A stretch of 64,000 bases of DNA. Source: Epsilonproteobacteria bacterium UBA6211. Its GTDB lineage: Bacteria > Campylobacterota > Campylobacteria > Campylobacterales > Arcobacteraceae. The DNA lies in the NCBI GenBank assembly GCA_002421845.1, contig DISL01000037.1, positions 1-64,000 on the forward strand, given 5' to 3'. Below, piece after piece: positions 44,374 through 51,811 of the stretch; within the stretch, counting starts at the first letter, position 1, and each line of letters starts with the position of its first letter. The translations under genes were made by a program, and so were the position numbers. The notes below the pieces were generated by a model. The model saw only the letters and a list, made by a program, of their open reading frames with translations. It had not been told where the DNA came from and made no database searches.

Positions 44374-44745
44374 ATGAACTTAAAAAGGATGCAAGAACTC
44401 TTAAATAAAAGTGCTAATACTAACCAATCTACAATATCACAAGATAATGATACTCTTCAAGATATTATGAAGTATGAAGGTTACTCAAGAGGATTTTCAG
44501 GTTCATTAAATCAGATAAAAAAATTTTTAAAAGGTTGTTCTACAGAGTTAAAAAAAGCAAAAGGTCTTTATCTTCAATTTATTTGCAGTGAAAGCATCAC
44601 TGCTTCTACTCTAGGTACAATTATGGAAGATATAAACTACTGTCTTACTAACAATACGACTATTATTATGGAAACTTCAATCAATGAGAATATATGCTCT
44701 GGCGAATATCAAATCTTATTAACTGGATTGGAGAAGGAAAGGTAA
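44374..44745 (+). CDS. Small protein resembling the FtsZ C-terminal domain
   Basis: The 123-aa protein has a variable N-terminus (1-45). Its C-terminal 75 residues resemble the FtsZ C-terminal (2-layer sandwich) domain: KKAKGLYLQFICSESITA, then a helix, then TTIIMETSINENICSG and YQILLTGLE. The GTPase domain is absent. It is paired with the WYL regulator gene. A standalone FtsZ-C-like protein could interfere with or attach to FtsZ or similar filaments; that is inference from weak similarity. Confidence 0.55.
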   Translation: MNLKRMQELLNKSANTNQSTISQDNDTLQDIMKYEGYSRGFSGSLNQIKKFLKGCSTELKKAKGLYLQFICSESITASTLGTIMEDINYCLTNNTTIIMETSINENICSGEYQILLTGLEKER

Positions 44746-44751
44746 TCCTAC

Positions 44752-44796
44752 TTAGTGACACCCTTTGCCGGTATAAGAGCCAAAAGCACGGTTTAG
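44752..44796 (+). repeat. 45-bp direct repeat, right copy (attR-like)
   Basis: This copy is identical to 41737-41781. It begins exactly at the stop codon of the Tpx-like gene and remains part of its coding sequence, so insertion did not break the gene. Confidence 0.92.
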
Positions 44797-45267
44797 CTCT
44801 ATGGAAAGTCTTTCCAAATCGAACTCATCTGATAGGTTTTGCAATGTACTTTCATAGTAAATAGCACCGTCTTTGCCTATTATAAACAAAGCTTTGCATA
44901 GTTGGTTTTCCAACGTTCCTGAAGTTATGAGTGTACCGTACATAGTTCCAAACTCTTTGTATTTATCACAAACAGGTATAAGCTTGGATAGTGTCATATC
45001 AAATACTTTTTCTTCAGACATCACCAAAAAGCAATCAATCTCAACAACGATATTTTGTAGATAAGTATCCAACTTTTTGATTTGTATTTCTACACCTTCA
45101 ACATACGGCATACTTACTATCAAAACGACTTTTTTGGTATTGTTATATCCACCTATCGTAATATTTTCATTTGTTTTGGATAGTACTTTTACTTTCTCGC
45201 TTTTGTATCCAACTTCTACAAATTCATCTATAAGCTCTAATGCCTCATCGTTGTATTTTACTCTCAT
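44752..45267 (-). CDS. Tpx-like redoxin without peroxidatic cysteine, next to nifA
   Basis: The 171-aa protein follows the thiol peroxidase (Tpx) fold: an EFVEVGYKSEKVKVLSK start, then KKVVLIVSMPYVEGVEIQ, and the C-terminal FIIGKDGAIYYE. The Tpx active-site stretch DTxxC is replaced by YVEGVEI, so the peroxidatic cysteine is missing. Other cysteines (in EIDCF, PVCDK, QLCKA and the C-terminal GKGCH) remain. It starts 1 bp after nifA and is surely cotranscribed, suggesting a regulatory partner of NifA or a redox sensor; that is inference. Confidence 0.7.
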   Translation of the reverse strand: MRVKYNDEALELIDEFVEVGYKSEKVKVLSKTNENITIGGYNNTKKVVLIVSMPYVEGVEIQIKKLDTYLQNIVVEIDCFLVMSEEKVFDMTLSKLIPVCDKYKEFGTMYGTLITSGTLENQLCKALFIIGKDGAIYYESTLQNLSDEFDLERLSIELNRAFGSYTGKGCH

Positions 45268-45268
45268 T

Positions 45269-46627
45269 TTAGTCTCTTTTCAGTGCAGGTAGAAGCAAAG
45301 ACATCTCATCGTCCGTTATTCCTTCCGGTGTACCCATCAGCACTATTCTTTCTATGGTATTTTGAAGCTCTCTTATATTCCCAGGCCACGGATAAGCACA
45401 CAAAGCATCCATAGCCTGAGGAGTAATGATAACCTCTCTTTTATGGTTTTTGATAGCAGTTTCTAGGAAAAAATTTACCAGAAGTTTTATATCATCGCCC
45501 CTTGCACGAAGAGGTGGAAGATTTATAGGGATTACGTTTAGTCTGTAGTATAAATCTTCTCTGAATTTTCCCTCTTCTACCATTTTTTCTAGGTTTCTGT
45601 TGGTTGCAGCGACTAATCTTACGTTTACTTTTATAGTTTTGCTTCCTCCGACTCGCTCAAACTCACGCTCTTGCAATACCCTCAAAAGCTTTACTTGTAG
45701 ATTTGGGCTTATATCACCTATCTCATCAAGGAAAAGAGTCCCTTTATCGGCTAGTTCAAATCTCCCTTTTCTCATCTCTTTTGCATCGGTAAAAGCACCT
45801 TTTTCATGCCCAAAAAGCTCACTTTCAAGTAGTGTTTCCGTTATAGCAGCACAGTTAATTTTGACAAAAGGCTCGTTTGCCCTTTGGCTTCTTTTGTGTA
45901 TAGCAGCTGCTATTAGCTCTTTTCCGGTACCTGTTTCACCTCTTACCAAAACAGTTACGTTAGTAGATGCTATCCTCTCTATCACTTTGTAAACATCTTG
46001 CATTTTAGGGCTTTCACCTACTATATCACCGAAGTTATGAACTTTTGCATCCCACTCCATTTTGTAGTATAGTTTGAGGTCTTTTAGTTTTTCTCGTTCA
46101 CTCTCTATAGTTTTGTATGAGTTGATAGCTTGAGCGAAAAGTGAACTTATGATAGTCAGTATTCTTATGGTATCGTCAAATCCTATTTTGGTGCTTTTTA
46201 CCAAACTCACACCCAAAACACCAACGACTCTTTCATTGATAAGCATAGGTACCGCTATATAAGATACCGTATTTGAGTCTTTGCTACCGCTTTTATTTAG
46301 AAATACCAAATCCGTGTGTACGTTTGTGACCACTACAGGCTCTTTTGTTTTTGCAGCAAGTCCCGTAGCCCCTTCACCTATTTTATATCTTGCTAGATTT
46401 TCTTGCATTTTGTTGAAATCTATGGAGCTAAAAACCTCTAGTATATTATCTTCCAAAGCATAAATAACACATTTTTGAAGATCTAGCCTATCTTTTAGTA
46501 CCTTTAACGCTTTTTTCAAAGAGTTTTCCAAATCAATATTATTTGATACCAAAAGTGCTATTTCGTATAATGTTGCCAACTCTTCTTTGATAAGGCATTC
46601 GTTTTCACAGTTTTCTATAAAGTCCAA
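45269..46627 (-). CDS. nifA: Sigma54-dependent activator NifA lacking the DNA-binding domain
   Basis: NifA activates sigma54 RNA polymerase at nif promoters. The 452-aa protein has an N-terminal GAF domain (about 20-170) and an AAA+ domain: GETGTGKE at 230-237, GAFTDA at 277-282, DEIGD at 301-305. It ends at residue 452, just after the helical lid ([16 protein letters not shown]), where NifA proteins normally continue into a Fis-type helix-turn-helix. The start is a TTG behind GAGGG. The next gene begins 1 bp later, so no missing exon or frameshift is hidden there. Confidence 0.88.
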   Translation of the reverse strand: MDFIENCENECLIKEELATLYEIALLVSNNIDLENSLKKALKVLKDRLDLQKCVIYALEDNILEVFSSIDFNKMQENLARYKIGEGATGLAAKTKEPVVVTNVHTDLVFLNKSGSKDSNTVSYIAVPMLINERVVGVLGVSLVKSTKIGFDDTIRILTIISSLFAQAINSYKTIESEREKLKDLKLYYKMEWDAKVHNFGDIVGESPKMQDVYKVIERIASTNVTVLVRGETGTGKELIAAAIHKRSQRANEPFVKINCAAITETLLESELFGHEKGAFTDAKEMRKGRFELADKGTLFLDEIGDISPNLQVKLLRVLQEREFERVGGSKTIKVNVRLVAATNRNLEKMVEEGKFREDLYYRLNVIPINLPPLRARGDDIKLLVNFFLETAIKNHKREVIITPQAMDALCAYPWPGNIRELQNTIERIVLMGTPEGITDDEMSLLLPALKRD

Positions 46628-46706
46628 TTTAAGTCCCTCTTATAATTCTTATAATAAAATCTTACTATTTTTTAGACAGTTTAAGTCTTGATGTATTGTA
46701 TATTTT

Positions 46707-47075
46707 TTATACACTTCTTGCTAAGACGGCTTTAAGCCAAAGTGGCGGATTGTTATTTATAAGTCTTGATAAAGTAGCTAGAAAATCGCTTATTAGCTCG
46801 TTTTCATTTGTACTTTTAAGTGGATAAATATTCGCTGTTTTTACCATAGTAGATGCTTTTGGTCCTATTTGGGCTACACATACTATATTTGCTTCTTGAA
46901 TAGACTCTATTTTATAGGTGAGTTTATCGAGTTCATCTTGGATTTCATCTTTGCTTTCTATGATTTTGACAAACTTAAACTCACTGCCGTCAAGCTCGTA
47001 TAAATAAAACTCCTTACACCATCCAAAATGCTCATTTATATGTACCCCATCCGTACTTGCAAATGCTATTTTCAT
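46707..47075 (-). CDS. nifX: NifX-type FeMo-cofactor carrier protein
   Basis: The 122-aa protein belongs to the NifX/NafY/NifB-C family that binds NifB-co or FeMo-co precursors. The diagnostic start IAFASTDGVHINEHFGWCKEF contains the HFG motif and a nearby cysteine. It overlaps the TPR-NFU gene by 4 bp in an operon that begins with another NifX-like gene. The direct carrier function is inferred from the family. Confidence 0.85.
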   Translation of the reverse strand: MKIAFASTDGVHINEHFGWCKEFYLYELDGSEFKFVKIIESKDEIQDELDKLTYKIESIQEANIVCVAQIGPKASTMVKTANIYPLKSTNENELISDFLATLSRLINNNPPLWLKAVLARSV

Positions 47076-47695
47076 AACGTATATACCTCTATATTTTTGT
47101 CTATTACTTCAAAAAGCGTATTGACTATCATCTGATATGTACCTGTAGATGCCAAAGTACATCCGGAACAATTACCCGTGTAGATAAGTTTTAGTTCTAT
47201 TACCTCTTTGTCTATAAACTCTATGAGTTCTATTCCTCCGCCGTCTTTGTGTAAAATAGGTCTTATAAAACGATTTAATACATCTTCTATTATGTAGAGT
47301 TTGGCATCATAGTCTTTGGCTCGGAAGTCTTTATTTATAGGGTTTGATTCATTTGCGAAAGAATCTCCGCCCATCATATTGTGTGCCATAGGGTGTCCGC
47401 TTTTTTTGGCTTGTTTCATAAAAGTAAATGCCTCTTTTAGCTTTTCCTTGTCGCTTCTATCCCCAAGCAACGTCAAAGCATATCTAAAAGACGCATTGCC
47501 GTGACCCAAAAGGGCAGCTTGTTTGAAATAATAAAGTGACTTTTCATTGTCTTGAAGCTTTTGGTTTTGGTATATTAACCCTAGGTTATAAAGTCCTATC
47601 GGGTTTGAAAGGTTTTCTTCACTCTCCCAAATCCCAAGAGCTTTTTGTAAATCTCCGTTTTTAAACGCATTTAACGCTTCTTGATGGCTACTCAT
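47072..47695 (-). CDS. Sel1/TPR-repeat protein fused to NifU C-terminal (NFU) domain
   Basis: The 207-aa protein joins Sel1-like repeats (about residues 1-110: GLYNLGLIYQNQ, YFKQAALLGHGNA, FMKQAKKSGHP) to an NFU domain (about 130-205: LNRFIRPILHKDGGGIEL, then GNCSGCTLAS with the CxxC cluster site). NFU domains assemble and transfer [4Fe-4S] clusters. Fusion to Sel1 repeats may give partner specificity. It sits between nifQ and nifX, and a CGTGAGTCG-type repeat lies just upstream. Confidence 0.85.
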   Translation of the reverse strand: MSSHQEALNAFKNGDLQKALGIWESEENLSNPIGLYNLGLIYQNQKLQDNEKSLYYFKQAALLGHGNASFRYALTLLGDRSDKEKLKEAFTFMKQAKKSGHPMAHNMMGGDSFANESNPINKDFRAKDYDAKLYIIEDVLNRFIRPILHKDGGGIELIEFIDKEVIELKLIYTGNCSGCTLASTGTYQMIVNTLFEVIDKNIEVYTL

Positions 47696-47704
47696 TTTTT
47701 ATCC

Positions 47705-47790
47705 TTTCTTATTCGTAAGTAGTGAGTCGTTAGACGTTATTTGAAAGAAAAATACAACTCACGATTTACGATTTACGACTCACGATTTCG
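47705..47790 (-). repeat. CGTGAGTCG-type reiterated inverted repeat
   Basis: The left part has CGTAAGTAGTGAGTCGTTAG; the right part has the 7-bp units CACGATT, TACGATT, TACGACT and CACGATT. The core AAAGAAAAATACAACTCACG is the reverse complement of that at 54205-54233. It lies between nifQ and TPR-NFU, and its right end reaches into the last codons of nifQ. Confidence 0.8.
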
Positions 47791-48098
47791 CAACCAAAAC
47801 AGTTAGTTTGGTCATAGCAGCTCTTACAAGCCGGTGCAACTTCTCCGATAGTATCAAACAAAAACTTTTTCCATCTTATATCGGCAGGTTTGATATCTGC
47901 TAAAGGTTTGAAATGTTTTGTCATAAGCCTATTCATCTCTGCACGGCTTGGCAGTCCCAAATCCTCATATAAATGGTTTGGCATGATAGATTTTTTTGCT
48001 ATTTGCTTTGCGAACTCTATTGCTTCAGATGTATCGGCAAAACTTAGAAGCAAAGCTTCTATCTGAAATTTCAACATACTATAATCATTGGCACTCAT
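47766..48098 (-). CDS. nifQ: NifQ, short form
   Basis: NifQ is an Fe-S protein that supplies molybdenum to FeMo-co synthesis. The 110-aa protein keeps the family C-terminus: MNRLMTKHFKPLA, RWKKFLFD, and the cysteine set APACKSCYDQTNCFGCE. The length is well below the usual ~170-200 residues; the N-terminal part is reduced. The last codons overlap the reiterated repeat. It follows the NifX-like gene by 18 bp under the same sigma54 promoter. Confidence 0.82.
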   Translation of the reverse strand: MSANDYSMLKFQIEALLLSFADTSEAIEFAKQIAKKSIMPNHLYEDLGLPSRAEMNRLMTKHFKPLADIKPADIRWKKFLFDTIGEVAPACKSCYDQTNCFGCEIVSRKS

Positions 48099-48116
48099 GA
48101 TAAACTCTTATTGTTG

Positions 48117-48506
48117 TTATTTTTTACATCCGCATTGACAGTTGTTCATACCCTCACCTGACACAAGAAGTTCCACATAGTTGGTTTCATCAAGCATAGT
48201 AAGTGAGCTGTTTTTGAACCCTTGAAATATCTCTTCAAGAGTTAGTGATTCTTGAAAACTGGTATAAACACTCACCAAAGCCTCATCACACCCTTTATAA
48301 ACACCTTCACCCATATGATAAAATACCGTTGCATCGGCACCAACTTTTTTCAAAAAAGCACCTATTTTGGGACCTTTTGATATTTGTTCGTTTTCCACTA
48401 CCTTAAAAGCTCCGCTTTGTTCATCAAGTAGTGCAAAAAAAGGTGCATTTCCGTAAAGTTTTGAGATTGTAGTACAGTGTTGAGAGTCAAGAGGTATTGC
48501 TATCAT
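48117..48506 (-). CDS. NifX/NifB-C-like protein with cysteine-rich C-terminus
   Basis: The protein (129 aa from the ATG at 48506, behind AAAGGAT) belongs to the dinitrogenase iron-molybdenum cofactor family: IAIPLDSQHCTTISKLYGNAPFF, then GPKIGAFLKKVGADATVFY. It ends in NCQCGCKK, a probable metal-binding tail. An upstream extension of the frame (to 48569) would run over the sigma54 site and is rejected. It heads the nifX-like/nifQ/TPR-NFU/nifX operon. Confidence 0.82.
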   Translation of the reverse strand: MIAIPLDSQHCTTISKLYGNAPFFALLDEQSGAFKVVENEQISKGPKIGAFLKKVGADATVFYHMGEGVYKGCDEALVSVYTSFQESLTLEEIFQGFKNSSLTMLDETNYVELLVSGEGMNNCQCGCKK

Positions 48507-48539
48507 AAGAAATCCTTTGTGTCGATTTAGAGAAATTAA

Positions 48540-48555
48540 TGCAAATATCATTCCT
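48540..48555 (-). promoter_or_regulatory. Sigma54 -24/-12 promoter of nifX-like/nifQ operon
   Basis: On the minus strand AGGAATGATATTTGCA has GG-N10-GC spacing and lies 33 bp upstream of the ATG at 48506. It fixes the start of the first gene. Confidence 0.78.
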
Positions 48556-48633
48556 CTGAGATTAAGCAATCTTTAAAGATAACTATTTTATACTGATAAG
48601 AAATTGACTACATTTAATTAAAAAGAAGGTCTG

Positions 48634-48924
48634 ATGACAAAGTACGAAATCTTACAAACTTTAGCAGAACAAAAGTCACATATAGAAAAAGAGTTTGAAG
48701 TTAGTAAAATAGGTCTTTTTGGTAGTTATGCAAAAGATACTCAAAGACAAGATAGTGATATAGACTTTTATGTTGAATTTAAGAGAAAGACTTTTGATAA
48801 TCTAGCTGGGTTGTGGGTCTATCTGGAAAGTTTATACAATAAAAAAGTGGATATTATACATAAACACAACAACAATAATAAAGTCATAATCTCCAATATC
48901 CAAAAAGAAGTAATCTATGGATAA
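48634..48924 (+). CDS. MntA-type nucleotidyltransferase antitoxin
   Basis: The 96-aa protein has the minimal nucleotidyltransferase core GLFGSYAKDTQRQDSDIDFYVEF (GS...DxD). In MntA/HepT systems the enzyme adenylylates and silences the HEPN toxin. It overlaps the HepT-like gene by 8 bp. An AAGAAGG site precedes the ATG. Confidence 0.87.
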   Translation: MTKYEILQTLAEQKSHIEKEFEVSKIGLFGSYAKDTQRQDSDIDFYVEFKRKTFDNLAGLWVYLESLYNKKVDIIHKHNNNNKVIISNIQKEVIYG

Positions 48925-49291
48925 GGCTAATATTGAGGAATTGTTAAGTTTTATTTTAGAAAGTATTGCTCTTATAAAATCTAGATTCCAAAATATTAAT
49001 TCAACTGAGGACTTTTTGGCTGATGATAATGGGCTTATGATTTTGGATTCTATCTCAATGCGACTTCAATCAATAGGTGAAGCAATAAAAAACATAGATA
49101 AAAAAGAGCAAGATTTCTTACTCCAAGTTGCAGATAAATTTTATTGGAGTAAAATTATCAAAACTAGAGAAATATTAACACACCACTATATTGATATAGA
49201 TGCAGAAACAATATTCAATATATGTGATGAAAAACTTGATGAGCTAGAACAAAAGATTAAACAATTAGATAGTATTATCAGAAGAACTTGA
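48917..49291 (+). CDS. HepT-type HEPN ribonuclease toxin
   Basis: The 124-aa helical protein carries the HEPN signature REILTHHY (R-x4-H-x-Y), the catalytic and AMP-acceptor motif of HepT toxins. It is translationally coupled to the MntA-like antitoxin gene. The pair is a common accessory module. It lies between the nifX-like operon and a GNAT gene. Confidence 0.87.
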   Translation: MDKANIEELLSFILESIALIKSRFQNINSTEDFLADDNGLMILDSISMRLQSIGEAIKNIDKKEQDFLLQVADKFYWSKIIKTREILTHHYIDIDAETIFNICDEKLDELEQKIKQLDSIIRRT

Positions 49292-49348
49292 CCACAATAA
49301 TCCTTTGATGGTACGATATATGTATAAGTACCAAAAAGGGTCAAATCC

Positions 49349-49978
49349 ATGAAAAGCAAATATTTAAGCAGAGCAGGGTATCTAAAGTCAGTTTTGAAGT
49401 TGAGTCACTTTGATACTTTGAAATTTGCAAAACAAGCTATGCTTTGGTGGGATGATTATTATAGTTGGAAAGATTTTCCTCCACTTTGTCTAATAAAAAA
49501 CAAAAAAGTGGTATGTTATCTTTTTTATAGTATCTCCAAAAACAAAGACTACCTAACCATCCACAATCTTCTAACCCCAAAACATGCCAGAAATAAAGGC
49601 TATGCAAAAGAACTTTTGAGAGTTTTATTTGATGAATGTTTAGTAGACAACCACATCAAAAGGGTAAAAATGCTCTGTGTATCTAGTTCTTTGAAATTTT
49701 ATATGAATCTTGGCATAGATTTCTGGGGTGTGAATAAACTAGGGCAATATTACACAAACTTTCCCATGCCAAAAAATATAAAAGACATCCCAAATATGAT
49801 GAAAAACAACTACCTATCAACCCTAAATCAAGATGAACTAAAATCTATTTTTGACAAACTTAAAAACAACGATTTGGACTTCAACGAAAAAGAAAAAGAG
49901 ATATACCAAAACAATAAACTAATGATGAAAGATAGATATAGGTTTGATGAGCTAAAAGAAATGGTGGAGCGAAGATAG
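49349..49978 (+). CDS. GNAT family acetyltransferase
   Basis: The 209-aa protein has a GNAT core with the acetyl-CoA-binding segment NLLTPKHARNKGYAKELLRV (about residues 76-95), preceded by LIKNKKVVCYLFYS. The C-terminal 60 residues are highly charged and helical. The substrate is unknown. It lies among toxin-antitoxin modules, but the size and position do not match standard GNAT toxin pairs with an RHH antitoxin. Confidence 0.75.
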   Translation: MKSKYLSRAGYLKSVLKLSHFDTLKFAKQAMLWWDDYYSWKDFPPLCLIKNKKVVCYLFYSISKNKDYLTIHNLLTPKHARNKGYAKELLRVLFDECLVDNHIKRVKMLCVSSSLKFYMNLGIDFWGVNKLGQYYTNFPMPKNIKDIPNMMKNNYLSTLNQDELKSIFDKLKNNDLDFNEKEKEIYQNNKLMMKDRYRFDELKEMVERR

Positions 49979-50042
49979 TATAAGCTAAATTTAATATTAA
50001 TTAGTTTATACTTCAAATATAAACTAATACGAAAGGCTTGAA

Positions 50043-50270
50043 ATGACAGTCACAGCAAAAGAGCTAAGATTTAATACAAATATGCTTTTTGATGTACTTA
50101 GTAAAGGTGAAAATATAACCATCACTTATAGAGGACAAAAAAGAGCTACAATGATACCATGTGATGAACAAAATTCTACAAAAGAACATTCTCTTTTTGG
50201 TATATGGCAAGACAACAAAGATGATGTTGATGAGTATGTAAGAAATCTTCGAAAAAGAAGAGAATTTTAA
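50043..50270 (+). CDS. Phd/YefM-type antitoxin
   Basis: The 75-aa protein begins MTVTAKELRFNTNMLFDVL with ENITITYRGQKRATMIP, the Phd/YefM DNA-binding antitoxin pattern, followed by a short disordered tail that would wrap the toxin. It overlaps the PIN-domain toxin gene by 1 bp. Confidence 0.83.
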   Translation: MTVTAKELRFNTNMLFDVLSKGENITITYRGQKRATMIPCDEQNSTKEHSLFGIWQDNKDDVDEYVRNLRKRREF

Positions 50271-50659
50271 TGCTTCATAAAAGACTAGTAGATACAGATG
50301 TGCTTATATGGTATCTAAGAGGCAATAAAAAAGCTTTTGAACTTATTGATTCACTTGAAAATTTTTGTATATCTTCTGTGACATATATGGAGCTTGTTCA
50401 AGGTATGAGAAACAAAGATGAGCTTAGAAAACTACAACAAACTTTGAAGTCTTGGAATGTAAAAACCATATACATTAGCGAAGAAATATCCGCAAAAGCA
50501 CTTTTTTATGTGGAAGAATATTTTTTAAGCCACTCCATGCAAGTAGCCGATGCACTTATAGCTTCAACAGCCACAACTTACGGATTAAAGTTGATTACAG
50601 CAAACGACAAACACTATAAAATAGTAAAAGATTTGGATTTGGAGATATTTAGAGCTTAG
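50270..50659 (+). CDS. VapC-type PIN-domain toxin
   Basis: The 129-aa PIN protein has the acidic residues LVDTDVLIWYLRG (first aspartates), TYMELVQGM (glutamate) and VADALIASTA / ITANDKHY (later aspartates). VapC toxins cleave specific RNAs. It is paired with the upstream Phd-like antitoxin. Confidence 0.87.
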   Translation: MLHKRLVDTDVLIWYLRGNKKAFELIDSLENFCISSVTYMELVQGMRNKDELRKLQQTLKSWNVKTIYISEEISAKALFYVEEYFLSHSMQVADALIASTATTYGLKLITANDKHYKIVKDLDLEIFRA

Positions 50660-51084
50660 TTATAGTTTTGGGTTTTATAGAGTTAAATACTATAAATAGT
50701 TACCTTGTCGGATTTTGAATCTGTCACTCTGAACTTGATTCAGAGTCTCTTTTATGAATTAATAAGAGAATCCAATTATTATCATTTGAATATCAGTATT
50801 AAACATACATAAAAGTTATGTACGATGGTTATAAATGCTTTATTTAGGGTGTTCTTGAGCGTTTTGATATATGCTCTATAGTGTATATATTATTTATTTA
50901 TTTTTAAGGTTATTTTACATACAATGTGCATTGAATAAATAGTGATATCTGCTGTAGCGGTTACTTTAGTTTTGACAAAAGAGACAAAAGCATAGCTGAT
51001 ATAACAAATCAGTGTAGTCAATAAAAATTACCATGCAAGAAATTTACTGGTTCATGTTAAACGTTAAATATAGGAGAAATAAAT
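50660..51084. other. Gene-free region with dispersed repeat copy A
   Basis: This 425-bp stretch holds the palindromic element at 50723-50749 and repeat copy A (to 50942), then about 140 bp of AT-rich sequence before the lipoprotein gene. No additional open frame with a ribosome-binding site was seen. Confidence 0.6.
50723..50942 (+). repeat. Dispersed ~220-bp repeat, copy A
   Basis: It starts with the palindromic element (CTCTGAACTTGATTCAGAG) and continues through AATTATTATCATTTGAATAT to GTTTTGATATATG and the end GAATAAATAG. Copy B (51566-51781) matches along the whole length with small indels. Copy C (33562-33666) matches its second half. Confidence 0.78.
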
Positions 51085-51336
51085 ATGCAAAAACACAAAT
51101 TATACAGTATACTAAGTACTGGATTAATTTTAAGCTTAACTGGTTGTGCTTTACACAATCCACAAGTTTTAAAACAAGATAATACTAGCATGACAATGAA
51201 ATATTCTAAAGATAAAAAATTAGTAGCAATGACCAAAGCTGCTAATTATTGCAGATCTCAAGAAATGTATACAGTGACTCTATCATCTGAAGAAAAACAA
51301 GATGGGAAATTAATTGGTATATGGACTTGTAAATAA
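51085..51336 (+). CDS. Small putative lipoprotein
   Basis: The 83-aa protein has a lipoprotein signal peptide with the lipobox LTGC (cysteine near residue 21). The mature part of ~60 residues has two further cysteines (NYCRS and WTCK), probably a disulfide. No family was recognised. It lies between repeat copies A and B and has an AGGAG ribosome-binding site. Confidence 0.72.
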   Translation: MQKHKLYSILSTGLILSLTGCALHNPQVLKQDNTSMTMKYSKDKKLVAMTKAANYCRSQEMYTVTLSSEEKQDGKLIGIWTCK

Positions 51337-51811
51337 AACATTTAACAACATGTTGGATTGAGATTTCAAATCAATAATCATAAGAAGATAATCGAACAGG
51401 TTTCTCCATCTCAAAAACAAGAGTTTACTAATGCAATTTATGAGTTGGGGATTTTTAGAGTTTAATCTTAGAGTTATAACCTATAAAATTAACTCTTTGA
51501 ATAATTTGTTAGTATTTTAGTCTGTCATGCTTAATTTGATTCAGTATCTAGATAACTCAAATACCGTCACTCTGAACTTGATTCAGAGTCTCTTTAATTA
51601 ATCAGAAAATCAAATTATTATCATTTTTATATTAGTATTCAACATACAAGAAATTATAGTAGGATATATAAATACCTTCTTTATGGTGTTTATAAGTATT
51701 TTGATATACGATATATTTTGTGTATGTTATTTGTTTATTTTAAGCTTGGCTTTTATATAATGAATGTTCGATAATAATTAGTTAAAGTTAATCCATTAAA
51801 GGAGATGACAT
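51337..51811. other. Gene-free region with dispersed repeat copy B
   Basis: The 475-bp stretch contains a partial palindromic element (51523-51550), the complete element at 51566-51592 and the rest of copy B up to 51781. The next gene starts 30 bp later. A short frame near 51361-51465 without a clear start could be a remnant, but I cannot support it. Confidence 0.55.
51566..51781 (+). repeat. Dispersed ~215-bp repeat, copy B
   Basis: This is the second full copy of the repeat at 50723-50942, in the same orientation. Conserved blocks include the 27-bp palindromic start (identical), AAATTATTATCATTT, TTTTGATATACGATATA, TGTATGTTATTTGTTTATTTTAAG and the end AATAATTAG. It ends 30 bp before the ATG of the next gene. 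Confidence 0.78.

Larger units (their letters stand above)
41782..44751 (+). mobile_element. Putative 3-kb integrative insert without recombinase
   Basis: The segment lies between identical 45-bp copies of the 3' end of the Tpx-like gene, as seen for elements that integrate into gene ends. It carries five plus-strand genes: a 54-aa protein, a GIY-YIG-like protein, an exported protein, a WYL regulator and an FtsZ-C-terminal-like protein. No integrase, transposase or replication gene is present, so mobilisation in trans, or a relic, is likely. Confidence 0.65.

Noticed and set aside
45200..45271. Frameshift hiding the missing HTH of NifA
   Set aside because: The Tpx-like gene starts immediately after the nifA stop and is itself intact over its whole length, so there is no room for a displaced HTH.
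48507..48569. Longer start of the NifX-like protein
   Set aside because: The extension contains the -24/-12 promoter, and family similarity begins at MIAIPLDS.
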